A stretch of DNA of 64,000 nt. Source: Escallonia rubra. Its lineage: Eukaryota > Streptophyta > Magnoliopsida > Escalloniales > Escalloniaceae. Below are positions 1-9,078 of the stretch, in pieces. The translations under genes and the position numbers were made by a program. Position 1 is the stretch's first letter; each line of letters opens with the position of its first letter. The DNA is taken from assembly GCA_033065855.1 (NCBI GenBank), contig JAVXUO010000089.1, positions 1 to 64,000 on the forward strand, read 5' to 3'. Under the pieces are notes generated by a model that was given only the letters and a program-made list of their open reading frames with translations, was not told where the DNA came from and did not search any database.

Positions 1-156
1 CAGTATAGCGGACAGTATTGCCCATCCCCTTTCTTTCAGCACAATTTTCTTCTACTCAATTCTTTCAGCACAATTTTCTTCTCCTTCAGACTCGCTTCCA
101 TTTTCAGCTGCCTTCAAGCTTCGAGTAACACTTGCTTCAAGCTTCGCTCAAGCAAG

Positions 157-461
157 GTAAGTTTGCTTCAAGTTTTCTTGATGTTCTAGAAATTTGTCAC
201 TGTATTCATCAATTTGTGATTTTATACTCTAGATTTTTTGTGATGTTCTAGACATGATGTTCATCAAAAAGGTATAATTTGTTAACTTTATATTTAATTC
301 ATTATAGTTTAATTCGATTTTTTGGCATGATGAATTCGTCTATTTATCTTACTAATTTAAATTTGTTATGTTCAATAAATTAGTAATTGTTAATTTGGAG
401 ACACTTTTGAGATTATGCATACCGTATGTTTGCCATCCTAATTTTTAGGTAATATTTTCAG
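157..461 (+). other. Probable 5' UTR intron of the transposase gene
   Basis: A strong donor (CAAG|GTAAGT at 153-162) and an acceptor (TATTTTCAG ending at 461) flank an AT-rich stretch. The first ATG of the long ORF follows at 520. An intron in the leader would join the pyrimidine-rich exon at about 60-156 to the coding exon. This is inferred from splice signals only. Confidence 0.5.
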
Positions 462-519
462 TTAGAAATGCCATTTGATTGTTAAGCGTAGTCTATTTCT
501 ACACAGCTCTTGTTTCACA

Positions 520-2817
520 ATGTCTGATTTCGTGTCGAGCTCCAACGTCCCCGTAGATGCTAGTGATCCGTATCTAGGACGAACATTTGCTACGTTGGAA
601 GAAGCTGAAGCATGTTTTCGAGCGTATTCATTGAGGGTTGGTTTTGGCATTAGAATAAAGACTTCAAGAACGAGCACCATAACGAGAAAGATATGCTCTC
701 GCTTATACGAGTGCCATAGGAGCAGAAACCCAGTGCAAAATGAGACATGTGTAGGCAATGATGACAGTGAGGACGAAATAGGATATCCGCGTAGAAGACG
801 GGACTGCTTTGAGCGCACAAATTGCCAGGTCAAGATGTTCGTAAGCTACAAACCCAAACAAGACCATTGGCTTATTACCAGCCTGGAACTGGCACACAAT
901 CACCCGTTAGTAACCCCTTCTAAGGTGAGTGAGATGCATCAACACAAGAAGATGGGTAAGGTCGCAAGGAGCCTGATTCAGACAATGAGCAATGCGCGAC
1001 TAGGACCTACCGACATGATTAATGTTCTTGCTGAACAGGCTGGGGGAATTCAAAATTTGACCTTTAACACGACAGACGTTCGTAACGCGGTCCGAACCCA
1101 TAGACGAGCCGCGTATGACCTCAATGATGCTCAAGCCACAATGAGCCTATTGAAACGGATGCAGATGGAGGACCCGCAGTTGACCTTCGATTATAAACTT
1201 GACGACGAGCATCGAGTTAGCACAATTTTTTGGGTCGACGGTCGTTCGAGGCTTGCTTATAAGCATTTTGGGGATGTCGTGACGTTCGACACCACATACC
1301 GTACCAACAAGTACTCGATGCCGTTCGCCCCTTTCACGGGGGTCAATCATCATTATCACTCCATCCTGTTCGGGTTCGCCTTGTTAAGGGACGAGACCGA
1401 GAGTTCTTTTGAATGGTTGTTTAGGACGTGGCTGGAAGCAATGAACTTCAAAGCACCCAAAGTGATCATCACCGATCAAGATTTGGCAATGAAGAAGGCT
1501 ATTGCGACCGTCTTCCCAGACACTCGGCACAACTTGTGCACCTGGCACATAAGCAACAAATACCCGGAACGGCTGCATCACGTGTACGCAAAGTATCAAG
1601 ACTTTAAACAGGATTTTGACAAGTGCGTCCTCAAGTCGTTAACGATTGAGGAATTCGAGGAGAGGTGGGAAAAGCTTGTTCGGGATTACTCATTGCAAGA
1701 CAACGAGTGGCTCCAGCACTTGTACGAGCGCAAAGAGCAATGGATTGGCGTTTACACGAGGAGGTATTTTTCAGCGGGCATGAAAACGACGGGCAGGAGT
1801 GAATCCATGAATGCCACGTTCGATAGTTATGTGGGTACAGCTACCAATTTGAAGACTTTCGTTGCATCCGCACAAAAAGCGGTAGCTTCGTTGTTCGTAA
1901 AAGAAAGGGCTGCCGACTTTGCAACAACGTACAAACAAAGGAGAACGTTGCTCGAGACCCCGCTGGAGATGAACGGTGCCAAAGTCTATACGAAGGAGAT
2001 CTTCTTGCTATACCAAGTAGAGCTGCGAAAATCCGGACGATACAGTATAAACAAGGTGGCAGAAATGTCTACGCGTGAGTACAAGGTTTATTCGCTCGTG
2101 AATGACCTAGTCCCTGAGAAGCTGCGCAGAATGTATACGGTGAGCCACGACACATTGACGGACTCGGTGACATGTGTTTGCAAGAAGTTTGAGTTCCATG
2201 GCATCCTGTGTAGACACGTTCTGCGGTTTTTCACCCAGAAGAATATCAGGACAATCCCCGATAAATACGTCTTGCCACGGTGGACAAAAGGTGCAAACAG
2301 GTTGCACGGTACCATTTCCTTTCCGGAGCACCCGTATACTGACTTTGAAGAATCAGAGACGTTGCGGTATAATCATCTGGTGACGATGTTCACCCGTTTG
2401 TCCGTAAAAGGTGCTGCTACAATGGTCGGTTATAAACATCTCCTCGAGGTAGCTCAGCAACAAGAGCCCATCGTCGACCAGTTGGAAGCAGCTTCAGTCA
2501 CCAATGCGATTGACACCGAGCCTACGACGGGGGTATCAGAAGATGACGAGCCGGAGGAGGAAGACGACAATGATATCCGTTTGTTGGATCCAATTATATC
2601 GCAAACGAAAGGCCGCAAGAGATCTACGCGGATGAAAAGCTCTATTGAAACGGCAACTCAACCTAAAAAGCTGCGAAGGTGTGCATTGTGCAACAAAATG
2701 ACCGACCACGACAAGCGGAACCATTACAAGGCACTGGGGATAAGTTCAAGGGGTTTGCAAGACGGGGAAGAAGGTGACGCCGAAGATGAGGACGAACAAG
2801 CTGCAGTGGACCTTTAA
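520..2817 (+). CDS. FAR1-domain MULE transposase (MURA-like), 765 aa
   Basis: A single uninterrupted exon. The N-terminal FAR1-type zinc-binding DNA-binding domain spans roughly residues 15-130 (RTFATLEEAEACF..., ending in AHNHPL). The MULE DDE domain follows: first Asp in VVTFDTTY, second Asp in IITDQD, then the HNLCTWHI C-x2-H motif typical of MURA proteins. A SWIM zinc finger (CVCKKFEFHGILCRH) lies near residue 550. The tail is acidic, with a second Cys/His cluster (RRCALCNKM...). ATG at 520 is chosen because it opens the conserved region; the frame upstream has only a TTG. Length fits an intact MULE transposase or FRS protein. Lying beside shared TIR palindromes and other element genes, it is better called a transposase than a domesticated FRS regulator. 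It would bind the termini, cut and reinsert the element in the nucleus. Confidence 0.9.
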   Translation: MSDFVSSSNVPVDASDPYLGRTFATLEEAEACFRAYSLRVGFGIRIKTSRTSTITRKICSRLYECHRSRNPVQNETCVGNDDSEDEIGYPRRRRDCFERTNCQVKMFVSYKPKQDHWLITSLELAHNHPLVTPSKVSEMHQHKKMGKVARSLIQTMSNARLGPTDMINVLAEQAGGIQNLTFNTTDVRNAVRTHRRAAYDLNDAQATMSLLKRMQMEDPQLTFDYKLDDEHRVSTIFWVDGRSRLAYKHFGDVVTFDTTYRTNKYSMPFAPFTGVNHHYHSILFGFALLRDETESSFEWLFRTWLEAMNFKAPKVIITDQDLAMKKAIATVFPDTRHNLCTWHISNKYPERLHHVYAKYQDFKQDFDKCVLKSLTIEEFEERWEKLVRDYSLQDNEWLQHLYERKEQWIGVYTRRYFSAGMKTTGRSESMNATFDSYVGTATNLKTFVASAQKAVASLFVKERAADFATTYKQRRTLLETPLEMNGAKVYTKEIFLLYQVELRKSGRYSINKVAEMSTREYKVYSLVNDLVPEKLRRMYTVSHDTLTDSVTCVCKKFEFHGILCRHVLRFFTQKNIRTIPDKYVLPRWTKGANRLHGTISFPEHPYTDFEESETLRYNHLVTMFTRLSVKGAATMVGYKHLLEVAQQQEPIVDQLEAASVTNAIDTEPTTGVSEDDEPEEEDDNDIRLLDPIISQTKGRKRSTRMKSSIETATQPKKLRRCALCNKMTDHDKRNHYKALGISSRGLQDGEEGDAEDEDEQAAVDL

Positions 2818-2967
2818 TTTTTTGTACAACTTTATGACATTTGTAATAATATTCGAGGGATAATTTTTCGACCGGGTACTGGAATTTTTTTAAAATGGAC
2901 CTATGAGAGGCCATCGAATCAAATCTAAAGTCTTTATTACGAGTTTTTTTTTATTTTGTAATTCCCC

Positions 2968-3194
2968 GTCCGCTATACAATGTAGCGGACATCATTGACT
3001 TTGGTCTTTTACGTCCGCTATATTGTATAGCGGAGGGGTGGCATCGAAGTAAAACTTTTGGTCTTTGTACGTCCGCTATACAATGTAGCGGACGTTAGAG
3101 CACAAACTTTTGGTCTTCTTTAATGTCCGCTATATAATATAGCGGACGTCATAACTTTTGGTCTTCTTTTATGTCCGCTATACAATGTAGCGGA
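2968..3194. repeat. Cluster of five 23-bp palindromes downstream of the transposase
   Basis: Copies at 2968-2990, 3012-3034, 3071-3093, 3125-3147 and 3172-3194. Each reads GTCCGCTA, seven variable bases, then TAGCGGAC or a one-base variant. They are separated by diverged spacers containing ACTTTTGGTCTT. Spacing is about 44-59 bp. They sit between the transposase stop and the B3 promoter region. Confidence 0.9.
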
Positions 3195-3234
3195 TAAGTC
3201 TATATGATATATATTAATCATATCGGGCAATCGG

Positions 3235-3260
3235 CTGTTATCAGTCCAATCTGATAACAG
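3235..3260. promoter_or_regulatory. Perfect 10-bp inverted repeat upstream of the B3 gene
   Basis: CTGTTATCAG (3235-3244), a 6-bp loop TCCAAT, then CTGATAACAG (3251-3260). It lies about 100 bp upstream of the B3 start codon, close to the AT-rich TATA-like stretch at about 3204-3218. It could be a dimeric protein-binding site in the B3 promoter or leader. The symmetry is seen; the role is inferred. Confidence 0.5.
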
Positions 3261-3362
3261 TCTCTCTGTCTGGAACATCTAGCCCAGGCCCTCCATCTCC
3301 GGCGACCCACAGGTGATCCACAACTCCGGCGATAAACCGTCCCCCCCTCAACGCCGACCTCG

Positions 3363-3826
3363 ATGGCTTCTGGATCGGAGACCACCTACGATTTTATTGG
3401 CAACTTGCACCTGGCAGGCAAACACTTTTTCAAAGTCATGATGCCGGGGTTTGAGAATGAACTTGTACGCCATCCCTCTATCTCTGTATTTTCGTGTGTT
3501 AAATCTTTTGGTTAAAAACTAACCTATTTTTTGTGTATTGTGTTTGTTAGGACATACCGGAAGCCTTCACCAATCAATTTACAACAATTCATGACAGTGC
3601 AAGATTATATAGCCGCAAGGGGGCATGGCAGGTTGAAATCAAGCTGAAGCCCGGCCGACCCCAAAAAAAGCAATTCGCAGAGGGTTGGAACGTCTTCGTG
3701 CGCCAGCATGGCCTCGAACTCGGGGACTTTGTAGTGTTTGAACACCTTGGGTGGTGGGATTTTGAAGTTGTAATCTTTGATCGGAGCACTTGTGAAAAAA
3801 TTTCTTTCCCCCAATGTGAACCCTAA
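3363..3826 (+). CDS. Small B3-domain protein, 125 aa, two exons (3363-3464, 3551-3826)
   Basis: Exon 1 has 34 codons (MASGSETTYDF...). The phase-0 intron 3465-3550 has GT...TTAG ends, and exon 2 has 91 codons plus a stop at 3824-3826. The product is almost wholly one plant B3 DNA-binding domain of the REM type: HFFKVMMPGF, then IPEAFTNQF, a W-x-V-x-L-like strand (GAWQVEIKL), FAEGWNVFVRQHGLELGDFVVF, and FEVVIFDRSTCEK at the end. All the usual B3 strand signatures are present without a stop or frameshift. No activation domain or extra region is visible, so it would act as a bare DNA-binding protein in the nucleus. The retained intron points to capture as DNA rather than by reverse transcription. 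It lies inside the MULE between two palindrome clusters. The palindrome is an attractive but untested target. Confidence 0.82.
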
Positions 3827-3900
3827 TTTATGATTAATAAAATAATTTGAGTTCTTGTTGATTGTGTTTCGAAATTTTTCCTCGCTTAATTGTGTCAACT

Positions 3901-3990
3901 GAAATAGCCTCGATATATTGAGATACCCTCGATAGTGAATGGTAGGTTGAAATAGCCTCGATATATTGAGATACACTCGATAGTGAATGG
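3901..3990. repeat. 48-bp direct tandem duplication
   Basis: Two copies starting at 3901 and 3949 (GAAATAGCCTCGATATATTG...), nearly identical, each with CGATATATTGAGATAC and CTCGATAGTGAATGG. They sit between the B3 stop and the palindrome array. Confidence 0.85.
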
Positions 3991-4009
3991 TTAATTGCAG
4001 GGATTTTAC

Positions 4010-4875
4010 GTCCGCGATACAATGTAGCGGACGGCGCAGCAGAAACTTTTGTTATCAACACTTAGAAAAATTTGGTCTTCATTTTACGTCCGCGATACAA
4101 TGTAGCGGACGGCGCAGCAGAAACTTTTGGTATCAACACTTAGAAAAATTTGGTCTTCATTTTACGTCCGCGATACAATATAGCGGACGGCGCAGCAGAA
4201 ACATTTGGTCTTCATTTTACGTCCGCGAGACAATGTAGCGGACGGCGCAGCAGAAACTTTTGGTATCAACACTTAGAAAAATTTGGTCTTCATTTTACGT
4301 CCGCGATACAATGTAGCGGACGGCGCAGCAGAAACTTTTGGTCTTCATTTTACGTCCGCGATACAATGTAGCAGACGTTGCAGATGCAACTTTTGGTATC
4401 AACACTTAGAAAAATTTGGTCTTCATTTTACGTCCGCGATACAATGTAGCGGACGGCGCAGCAGAAACTTTTGGTCTTCATTTTACGTCCGCGATACAAT
4501 GTAGCGGACGGCGCAGCAGAAACTTTTGGTATCAACACTTAGAAAAATTTGGTCTTCATTTTACGTCCGCGATACAATGTAGCGGACGGCGCAGCAGAAA
4601 CTTTTGGTATCAACACTTAGAAAAATTTGGTCTTCATTTTACGTCCGCGATACAATGTAGCGGACGGCGCAGCAGAAACTTTTGGTATCAACACTTAGAA
4701 AAATTTGGTCTTCATTTTACGTCCGCGATACAATATAGCGGACAAGAAACTTTTGGTCTTCAGTCCGCGATACAATGTAGCGGACGGCGCAGCAGAAACT
4801 TTTGGTATCAACACTTAGAAAAATTTGGTCTTCATTTTACGTCCGCGATACAATGTAGCGGACGGCGCAGCAGAG
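4010..4875. repeat. Thirteen-copy palindrome array with 78-bp and 55-bp units
   Basis: Palindromes start at 4010, 4088, 4166, 4221, 4299, 4354, 4432, 4487, 4565, 4643, 4721, 4763 and 4841. Each is GTCCGCGATAC-AATGTAGCGGAC or a 1-3 base variant, followed by GGCGCAGCAGAAACTTTTGG. The 78-bp units add a 23-bp insert (TATCAACACTTAGAAAAATT plus three bases) that the 55-bp units lack. One 42-bp unit is further shortened. The ORFs that run through the array are by-products of its periodicity. The array fills the space between the convergent B3 and PMD-Ulp1 genes. Confidence 0.95.
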
Positions 4876-5063
4876 AAACTTCCAAAAATTTTGCACCATT
4901 TCGTTTTCCACATTTCAATCATTCCCAATGAGGCCAAAAAACCAACAACGTTCATCAGAAAAATAACACAAATCAAATCACACCAACGACAACAGAAATC
5001 AACACAAATCAAATCACACCAATGGCGTACGGTTTATGTAAAAAATACTGTTATGATACAATT

Positions 5064-8000
5064 TCAACTGGGGTCCGCATGTTGGGCCGGATTCTCGTCA
5101 TTAGCCGGATTTTCTATAAACCTAACCGCTCTAGGCCGGCCTTTCATAATTTGCCAAGCCATTCTATATCTATAGCCTTCAACTTCTGCTTGGCTCCAGA
5201 CGGCCGCCTTGAGGCTCTCAGAGCGACAAATGAAATCCATGTACATGCAAAGGAAGACGCCGCAGTCCGAAGTGTTACGTTGCTTGGGCCTCCTCTTCTT
5301 CAATCGCCTATTGAGATTTGGCCGCGCCGGTACGGGGACATCACGGACACGATTGACCATTGCACAAAAAATATTCTGCGAGAAACAGAAAATGGCGTAA
5401 GACACGAGTTAAAATTTATGGCAAGATAGAATCAGAGAATTATACAGCGATCGTAATATTACCAACGCGTCCAATTGGGCTTTGTACATGTGCAGCACAG
5501 GCATCTGATGAGTATCGTCGTGGAGACTGTCGATCACCGATACGACTTTAGTTGTTGGGGAGTAGCAAACCAAGTACCAGTGGCTGTGCCCTAGAAATGG
5601 GATTAGAAACACATCGGCAACACTTGCGCTCACCGGACTATCCCTATTAAGATACGCTCGTAGGTTAAAGGACGGTCTCCACTGGGCCAACTTTTTCTTC
5701 CCCCTATTTTCGACCCACTCATGCCATTCAGACACTAGCATCTGATGAAAAAAGGCATCGAACAGAAAAACGGCCGGATAGCTCGGCTGCTGCCGACACC
5801 TTTCCTTCAGAATCTCCACGTAGGTGGAGACGACACCGGTGTCTAACCAACTCCCCGGAGCCAGCGAGGCCAGTTCTCCCCACGAGCAACTGTAATCCAT
5901 GCCCTCCGGATGATCCACACTATACAACGCTTGGTCATGGGGGACGCCGCTAAAATAACGCTCTCTGATTATCTGGCATTTCTGCGGCTTTAGGGGCTTC
6001 AACGGATGCCCTTTGCGATATTGCCCTCGGGGGTCGACCGGGGGGTATTGCACTCCTTCGGGGGGGTCGACGGGGGGATATTGCACTCCTTCGGGGGGGT
6101 CGACGGGGGGATATTGCACTCCTTCAGGGGGGTCAACGGGGGGGTATTGCCCGCCTTCGGCAATAGATGGTCCTGCCCACGGGACAATGGGCAGACTGAT
6201 GTTTCCGAAAATCCAGTCTTGCGTGACTTGACTCTGGGAGAGGGGTTGGGGTTCCGAATCCAATCGTAAAGAGAAGGAGGGCGCACTGTAATAATCCCAC
6301 GGCGCTTGAGCCTGGCCCATGGTGCTTGGCGGTCCCCAATCACCAGCCATCTCTGGTACAGAGGGAAAACCATATCCCTGGCTCACTCCCGAAGTCTGTC
6401 CCGAGGGATCGGTGCATCCCTCGGGAACAAACGGCCGCTGCCACCCCGGATAACCCATTCCCGGGTTTGGCTGTCCCGATGCTTGCAGCAAAAAATTCCC
6501 GCAGCCAACCGCCAACGCTTCAGCCTGTTGGCGAAGCTCCTCGCCCATGGCATCCACCAAATCCTTCCGCTCGCTCAACTTCTGGAAGAAGGCGAACGAG
6601 GCATTAACCTACATCCAGAGAGATAATAAATAAGTAACTTCGTACACACTTAGAATGATCAAGTTCAATTAGAAGCACTGGTTGGGCAACTTACCAGATT
6701 GTATGCCATGTGCTCATCGATCTGACCCCTAGGGTGGTACTTCTCCCCGCGTTCAAACCTTACTGGAGCTACTCTCCTCCGGGTGATGCGGTAGTACCAC
6801 TCGTTGTACTGTTCGATACTGATGACGGGGTCAGGCTCCGACACAATGGCCGCCAGCGTGTCCTGCCAAGAATTCCAGACCTCAATTTCACGCGCGCACA
6901 ACTCGTGCGCATTCGCCCTGCCAAACAGTCCGACACCCGGTGGGTTCCTGTTAAGCCTCATATCTGGCGCGCCGGCTGGCAACCCCTGCAGGCAGTCAAA
7001 ATGGCGCATAGCGCGATCCGGCAGCTGCCACTCTGCGACCTCGAAGTGGATCAGGGGTGTGCGTTGCAACCCGGAGAGCGTGAAGACGAACGACTCTCCC
7101 ACCCGTCGCGCCAAACGTTTGTACGGTGCCCATCGCATCTGGCCAGGAGATAACGAGTCGAGCTCCCCCCGATAGTATGAAATGTTGTGATGGGGATCGT
7201 CTCTCCTCTCGTAGTGGGTTTCCTTCCGGCTGTACTCCCAGGCGCACAACCGAGGCCACACATTATCTGTTCCGTCCCTACGCCTGGGTGCGCCGGTAGC
7301 AAGGTGTTCATAAGACCACACCTGAGAGCAAAGACATTGAAAAAAGTATCGTCAACATTTATTGTCCATTCAACAAAAAAAAAACAACAAAGAGCACGTA
7401 ATGAAGAATTGTATGATATACCTGCAATAGCGAGAGACATGCACATATCGCTTTGGAGTCGGGCCTCGTTGCCTTGTGCAATGCTCGGTACAGGTATGCA
7501 AGAGTTGCTGCACCCCAGGCATAATCCCCAACCTCAGCCAGGTTACGCAAAAACGGTATATATTTGACGCTGACCGTGTTCTTCGACGTCGTTGGGAATA
7601 ATATTGCCCCCATCACCCACAAGAGGAAGGCTTGTGTGTACAGCACAAGGTCATGGCCCGTATAGTTTTCCGGCAAAACCCCGTAGGTATCTACCAACCA
7701 CTTCAACTTGATACCACCACTGCTAAATCCATCCTGGGGTACCGAAGTAAAGAAGTCCCTAGCGGTCCTCTTATTCGTTGCTTCGGACGGATGAGCTATT
7801 ACCGGCCGCCCCGTCACCGGTAACCCTAAGATGAACCCTACATCTTCTAGGGTAATTGTCATCTCTCCGAGAGGGAAGTGAAACGTATTCGTTTCACTTC
7901 TCCACCTTTCAACAAGGGCACCTATTAAGTGCCGGTCAAGTTGTTGAAAGATCTGCCCATGCGTGAAAATCCCAAACCCAATCCCACGCAGTAATCTTTT

Positions 8001-8259
8001 CTGGGTTCTGTTCAATTTTCAGGCGTTGAAATTATCGCTTACTTCTACCGTGTTGACAAGTGCTCTTTCCTACGAATTAATAAATATTATTTAAGCAAAA
8101 TAAACACTATACAACGTTCGCAACTGAAATACGTAAGCAAAATAAACGATATAAACGATAAAATAAGTATCTTACTCCACCATCCCATATGAGCGTACTG
8201 ATATGGGATGCTTGGTCGTATAATACGGACGAATCTTCTGGTCCAGGGTTGAAATCCAT
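5064..8259 (-). CDS. Plant mobile domain-Ulp1 (C48) cysteine protease fusion, 915 aa, five exons
   Basis: Exons on the minus strand: 8259-8176, 8000-7422, 7321-6695, 6608-5463 and 5375-5064. All four introns (175, 100, 86 and 87 bp) have GT-AG ends and phase 0, and the joined frame is open for 916 codons including the stop. Residues 1-28 are the usual PMD opening (MDFNPGPEDSSVLY...HISTLIWDGG). Exons 2-3 carry the PMD (ALVERW, FHFPLGEMTITLEDVGFILGLPVTG, then VWSYEHL). A linker has PPVDPPEGVQY repeats. The C-terminal Ulp1 fold shows HW (GHSHWYLVCY), D (VIDS), Q (PKQRN) and C (TSDCGVF), so the protease triad and oxyanion Gln look intact. Ulp1 enzymes cleave SUMO-like conjugates. PMD proteins such as MAIN/MAIL1 act in silencing and genome stability. 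Such fusions are known passengers of plant MULEs (for example Kaonashi-type). Its job here is unknown. Confidence 0.85.
6025..6165 (-). repeat. 33-bp coding minisatellite (PPVDPPEGVQY) in the PMD-Ulp1 linker
   Basis: About four and a half near-identical 33-bp units encode PPVDPPEGVQY in tandem, with edge copies ending GGQY and RGQY. They lie in exon 4 between the PMD and the Ulp1 domain, a flexible acidic/proline linker. Unit number probably varies between copies of the element. Confidence 0.9.
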
Positions 8260-8663
8260 TTTTTGCAACTGAAATAATGGAAAGAGGGCAAGGTTGGAAG
8301 CGTAAACATTCCCAAACATACAACGCTAGCATATTCAGCGCTAGCATGTGATCAGATAATACGCAATACACATATATAATATATATGTATATACATTGAC
8401 AAACGCTAGCATAGTGCCTATCTACTTGCCAACGCCGCAAGATGAACTCTAGATTATGAACAAAGTAAGGATTAGTTTGTGAACTTACGTGATTGATGAG
8501 ACGATTAAAGGATTTCTTGCAAAGAAATTGCGCCGATCTACTTGCCAACGCCGCTGGTTTGATCGTGAGAAGAAGGAATAGTTTGATTGTGAGAAGAAGG
8601 AATAGTTTGATTGTGAGAAGAAGGAATGAATAGACGTTTTGAAGGATTCGAAGTCGTGCCAAC
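8260..8663 (-). promoter_or_regulatory. Leader and promoter region of PMD-Ulp1 with 25-bp repeats
   Basis: This is the stretch between the PMD-Ulp1 ATG and the terminal palindromes. It contains three tandem copies of a 25-bp unit (TTTGATTGTGAGAAGAAGGA...) at about 8556-8630. It also has two copies of CTACTTGCCAACGCCGC (about 8420 and 8538) and an alternating TATATA segment near 8375-8392. No ORF in it resembles a protein. Confidence 0.5.
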
Positions 8664-9003
8664 GTCCGCTACACTGTGTTGCGGACGCTGGGATAACGAC
8701 AAAGTAACAGACGTGCATCGACTGATGTGACAACTGTCAGGGGGAAGTGGGTGGTTTGACGGAAACAGTCGTCCGCTAGACAGTGTAGCGGACTACTTTT
8801 TGTTGGCCCAAGAATGTCGTCCGCTAGACTGTGTAGCGGACGGGTGAGCGAGGGCAAGATGGTAAAAAGATCCGTCCGCGAGACTGTGTAGCGGACGACT
8901 GACAGCGCCGCAAAAAAAAGTGATCTGGACCGTCCATCCCTTCGGGATGGACGGCCAGACGCTGGCAAGATATCCTATTTTGCCTACGCGGTCAAGGGAT
9001 CAG
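8664..9003. repeat. Right terminal region of the gene-bearing MULE
   Basis: Four palindromes (8664-8686, 8771-8793, 8819-8841, 8874-8896) are followed by GACTGACAG, an inverted-repeat box (CCGTCCATCCC/GGGATGGACGG, 8930-8954), CTATTTTGCC and the end GGATCAGCTCCCC. The same order of boxes forms the TIRs of the elements at 18429-20297 and 36707-42674. Confidence 0.85.
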
Positions 9004-9006
9004 CTC

Positions 9007-9009
<3 letters not shown>

Positions 9010-9077
<68 letters not shown>

Positions 9078-9078
9078 A
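9010..9078. repeat. (TA)n tract between two MULE ends
   Basis: A nearly pure TA dinucleotide run with a few CATATA interruptions. It directly abuts the MULE terminus on the left and a second, related MULE end on the right. Confidence 0.95.

Larger units (their letters stand above)
1..9003. mobile_element. Large gene-bearing Mutator-like element (left end outside window)
   Basis: This is a MULE-type DNA transposon containing three intact-looking genes: a FAR1/MULE transposase, a B3 gene and a PMD-Ulp1 gene on the opposite strand. The right terminus (8664-9003) shares the palindromes, the GACTGACAG box, the inverted GGATGGACGG/CCGTCCATCC box and the end GGATCAGCTCC with the non-autonomous elements at 18429-20297 and 36707-42674. 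The window opens with a palindrome half-site (TAGCGGAC, 6-13), so the left TIR probably lies just upstream. Seen: shared termini, palindromes and ORFs. Inferred: that all of 1-9003 is one unit. A nested origin of the B3 or PMD-Ulp1 segment cannot be excluded. Confidence 0.8.

Noticed and set aside
520..2817. A domesticated FAR1/FRS host transcription factor
   Set aside because: Possible by domain content, but it lies in a unit with transposon palindromes at both sides and other MULE passengers, so the transposase reading is simpler. A tree with FHY3/FAR1 and MURA would decide.
4010..4875. Possible CRISPR-like array
   Set aside because: The spacers are near-identical, the repeats are palindromes that also occur in TIRs, and the DNA is a plant nuclear genome.
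3987..4931. Several overlapping open frames with repeated HFTSAIQCSGRRSRN peptides
   Set aside because: They are translations of the 78/55-bp non-coding array; unit lengths that keep frame open create them. No start context or independent coding evidence.
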